6,502 nucleotides of DNA, from NCBI GenBank assembly GCA_027488715.1, contig JAIYBD010000222.1, positions 1 through 6,502 on the forward strand, read 5' to 3'. A program made the translations under genes and the position numbers. This DNA is from Bacteroidota bacterium. GTDB taxonomy: Bacteria; Bacteroidota; Bacteroidia; UBA7662; CANHCV01. The notes under the pieces are model-generated. The model made no database searches, was not told where the DNA came from, and saw nothing but the letters and a program-made list of their open reading frames with translations. Below, piece by piece: positions 6,397 to 6,502 of the stretch; the stretch's first letter is position 1, and every line of letters starts with the position of its first letter.

Positions 6397-6428
6397 AACA
6401 AAGCCCCGAAGAAATTCGGGGCTTTGTT
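6397..6428 (+). terminator. Probable intrinsic terminator hairpin after the giant gene
   Basis: A perfect 14-base-pair stem (6397-6410 pairs with 6415-6428) encloses the tetraloop GAAA at 6411-6414. The core is GCCCC/GGGGC. The ascending arm starts with an A-rich stretch (AACAAA) and the descending arm ends TTTGTT, followed by GTTGG, so the U tract is short and interrupted. It lies 19 bases past the stop codon. The near-symmetry means it could also stop transcription arriving from the other strand. Confidence 0.85.
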
Positions 6429-6502
6429 GTTGGTGAGGACTCAGAATTGGAAGTTTTTTGGATCTTACACGACCGCAATTGTAAGGCAAACGGTTTATGC
6501 AA
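6429..6502. other. Unassigned downstream sequence
   Basis: These 74 bases after the terminator hold no gene I can support. No start with a plausible context, no TAnnTTTG promoter element and no tRNA-like fold are evident. On the minus strand, a TAA at 6495-6497 could end a convergent gene lying mostly outside the window, but too little is visible to claim it. Confidence 0.4.

Noticed and set aside
1..6502. A new defence, toxin or mobile system
   Set aside because: Both genes are secreted surface proteins with sorting signals. No nuclease, transposase, toxin, immunity or regulatory partner is present in the window.

Overview
The window comes from a member of the Bacteroidota, most likely a Flavobacteriales- or Sphingobacteriia-like environmental lineage. 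Three things point there. Both proteins end in a type IX secretion system (T9SS) type A sorting domain with the YPNP motif. The domain families are those of large Bacteroidota surface adhesins. The intergenic region carries an exact match to the Bacteroidota -7 promoter element (TAnnTTTG). The DNA is moderately AT-rich.

Layout. Positions 1-768 hold the 3' end of a secreted T9SS cargo protein whose start lies before the window. Positions 769-839 are a short AT-rich gap with the -7 element. Positions 840-6377 hold one very large gene (1845 aa) on the same strand, encoding a multidomain secreted or cell-surface protein. It is followed at 6397-6428 by a strong hairpin that probably terminates transcription. 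Positions 6429-6502 hold nothing I can identify.

The giant protein reads, from the N-terminus: signal peptide; a conserved Bacteroidota N-terminal domain (THFAGG start, YRD, DPDGDS and TGEISFTPT motifs); an Ig/cadherin-like segment; an FN3-like domain; two copies of an Ig-like module, each interrupted at the same place by a different carbohydrate-binding-type beta-sandwich (LamG/concanavalin-like in the first, galactose-binding-like in the second); four repeats of exactly 51 aa with fixed cysteine spacing; an Ig-like domain; three PKD-like domains; and the T9SS sorting domain. No catalytic domain is visible, so adhesion or glycan binding at the cell surface is the best inference.

The visible part of the upstream protein aligns with the middle of the giant protein (end of the N-terminal region, then FN3-like) and then goes straight to a sorting domain. 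The two genes are therefore probably tandem paralogues of one surface-protein family, one short and one expanded. I see no defence system, mobile element, CRISPR array or RNA gene. The most noteworthy feature is the duplicated Ig-like scaffold carrying two unrelated lectin-type inserts.
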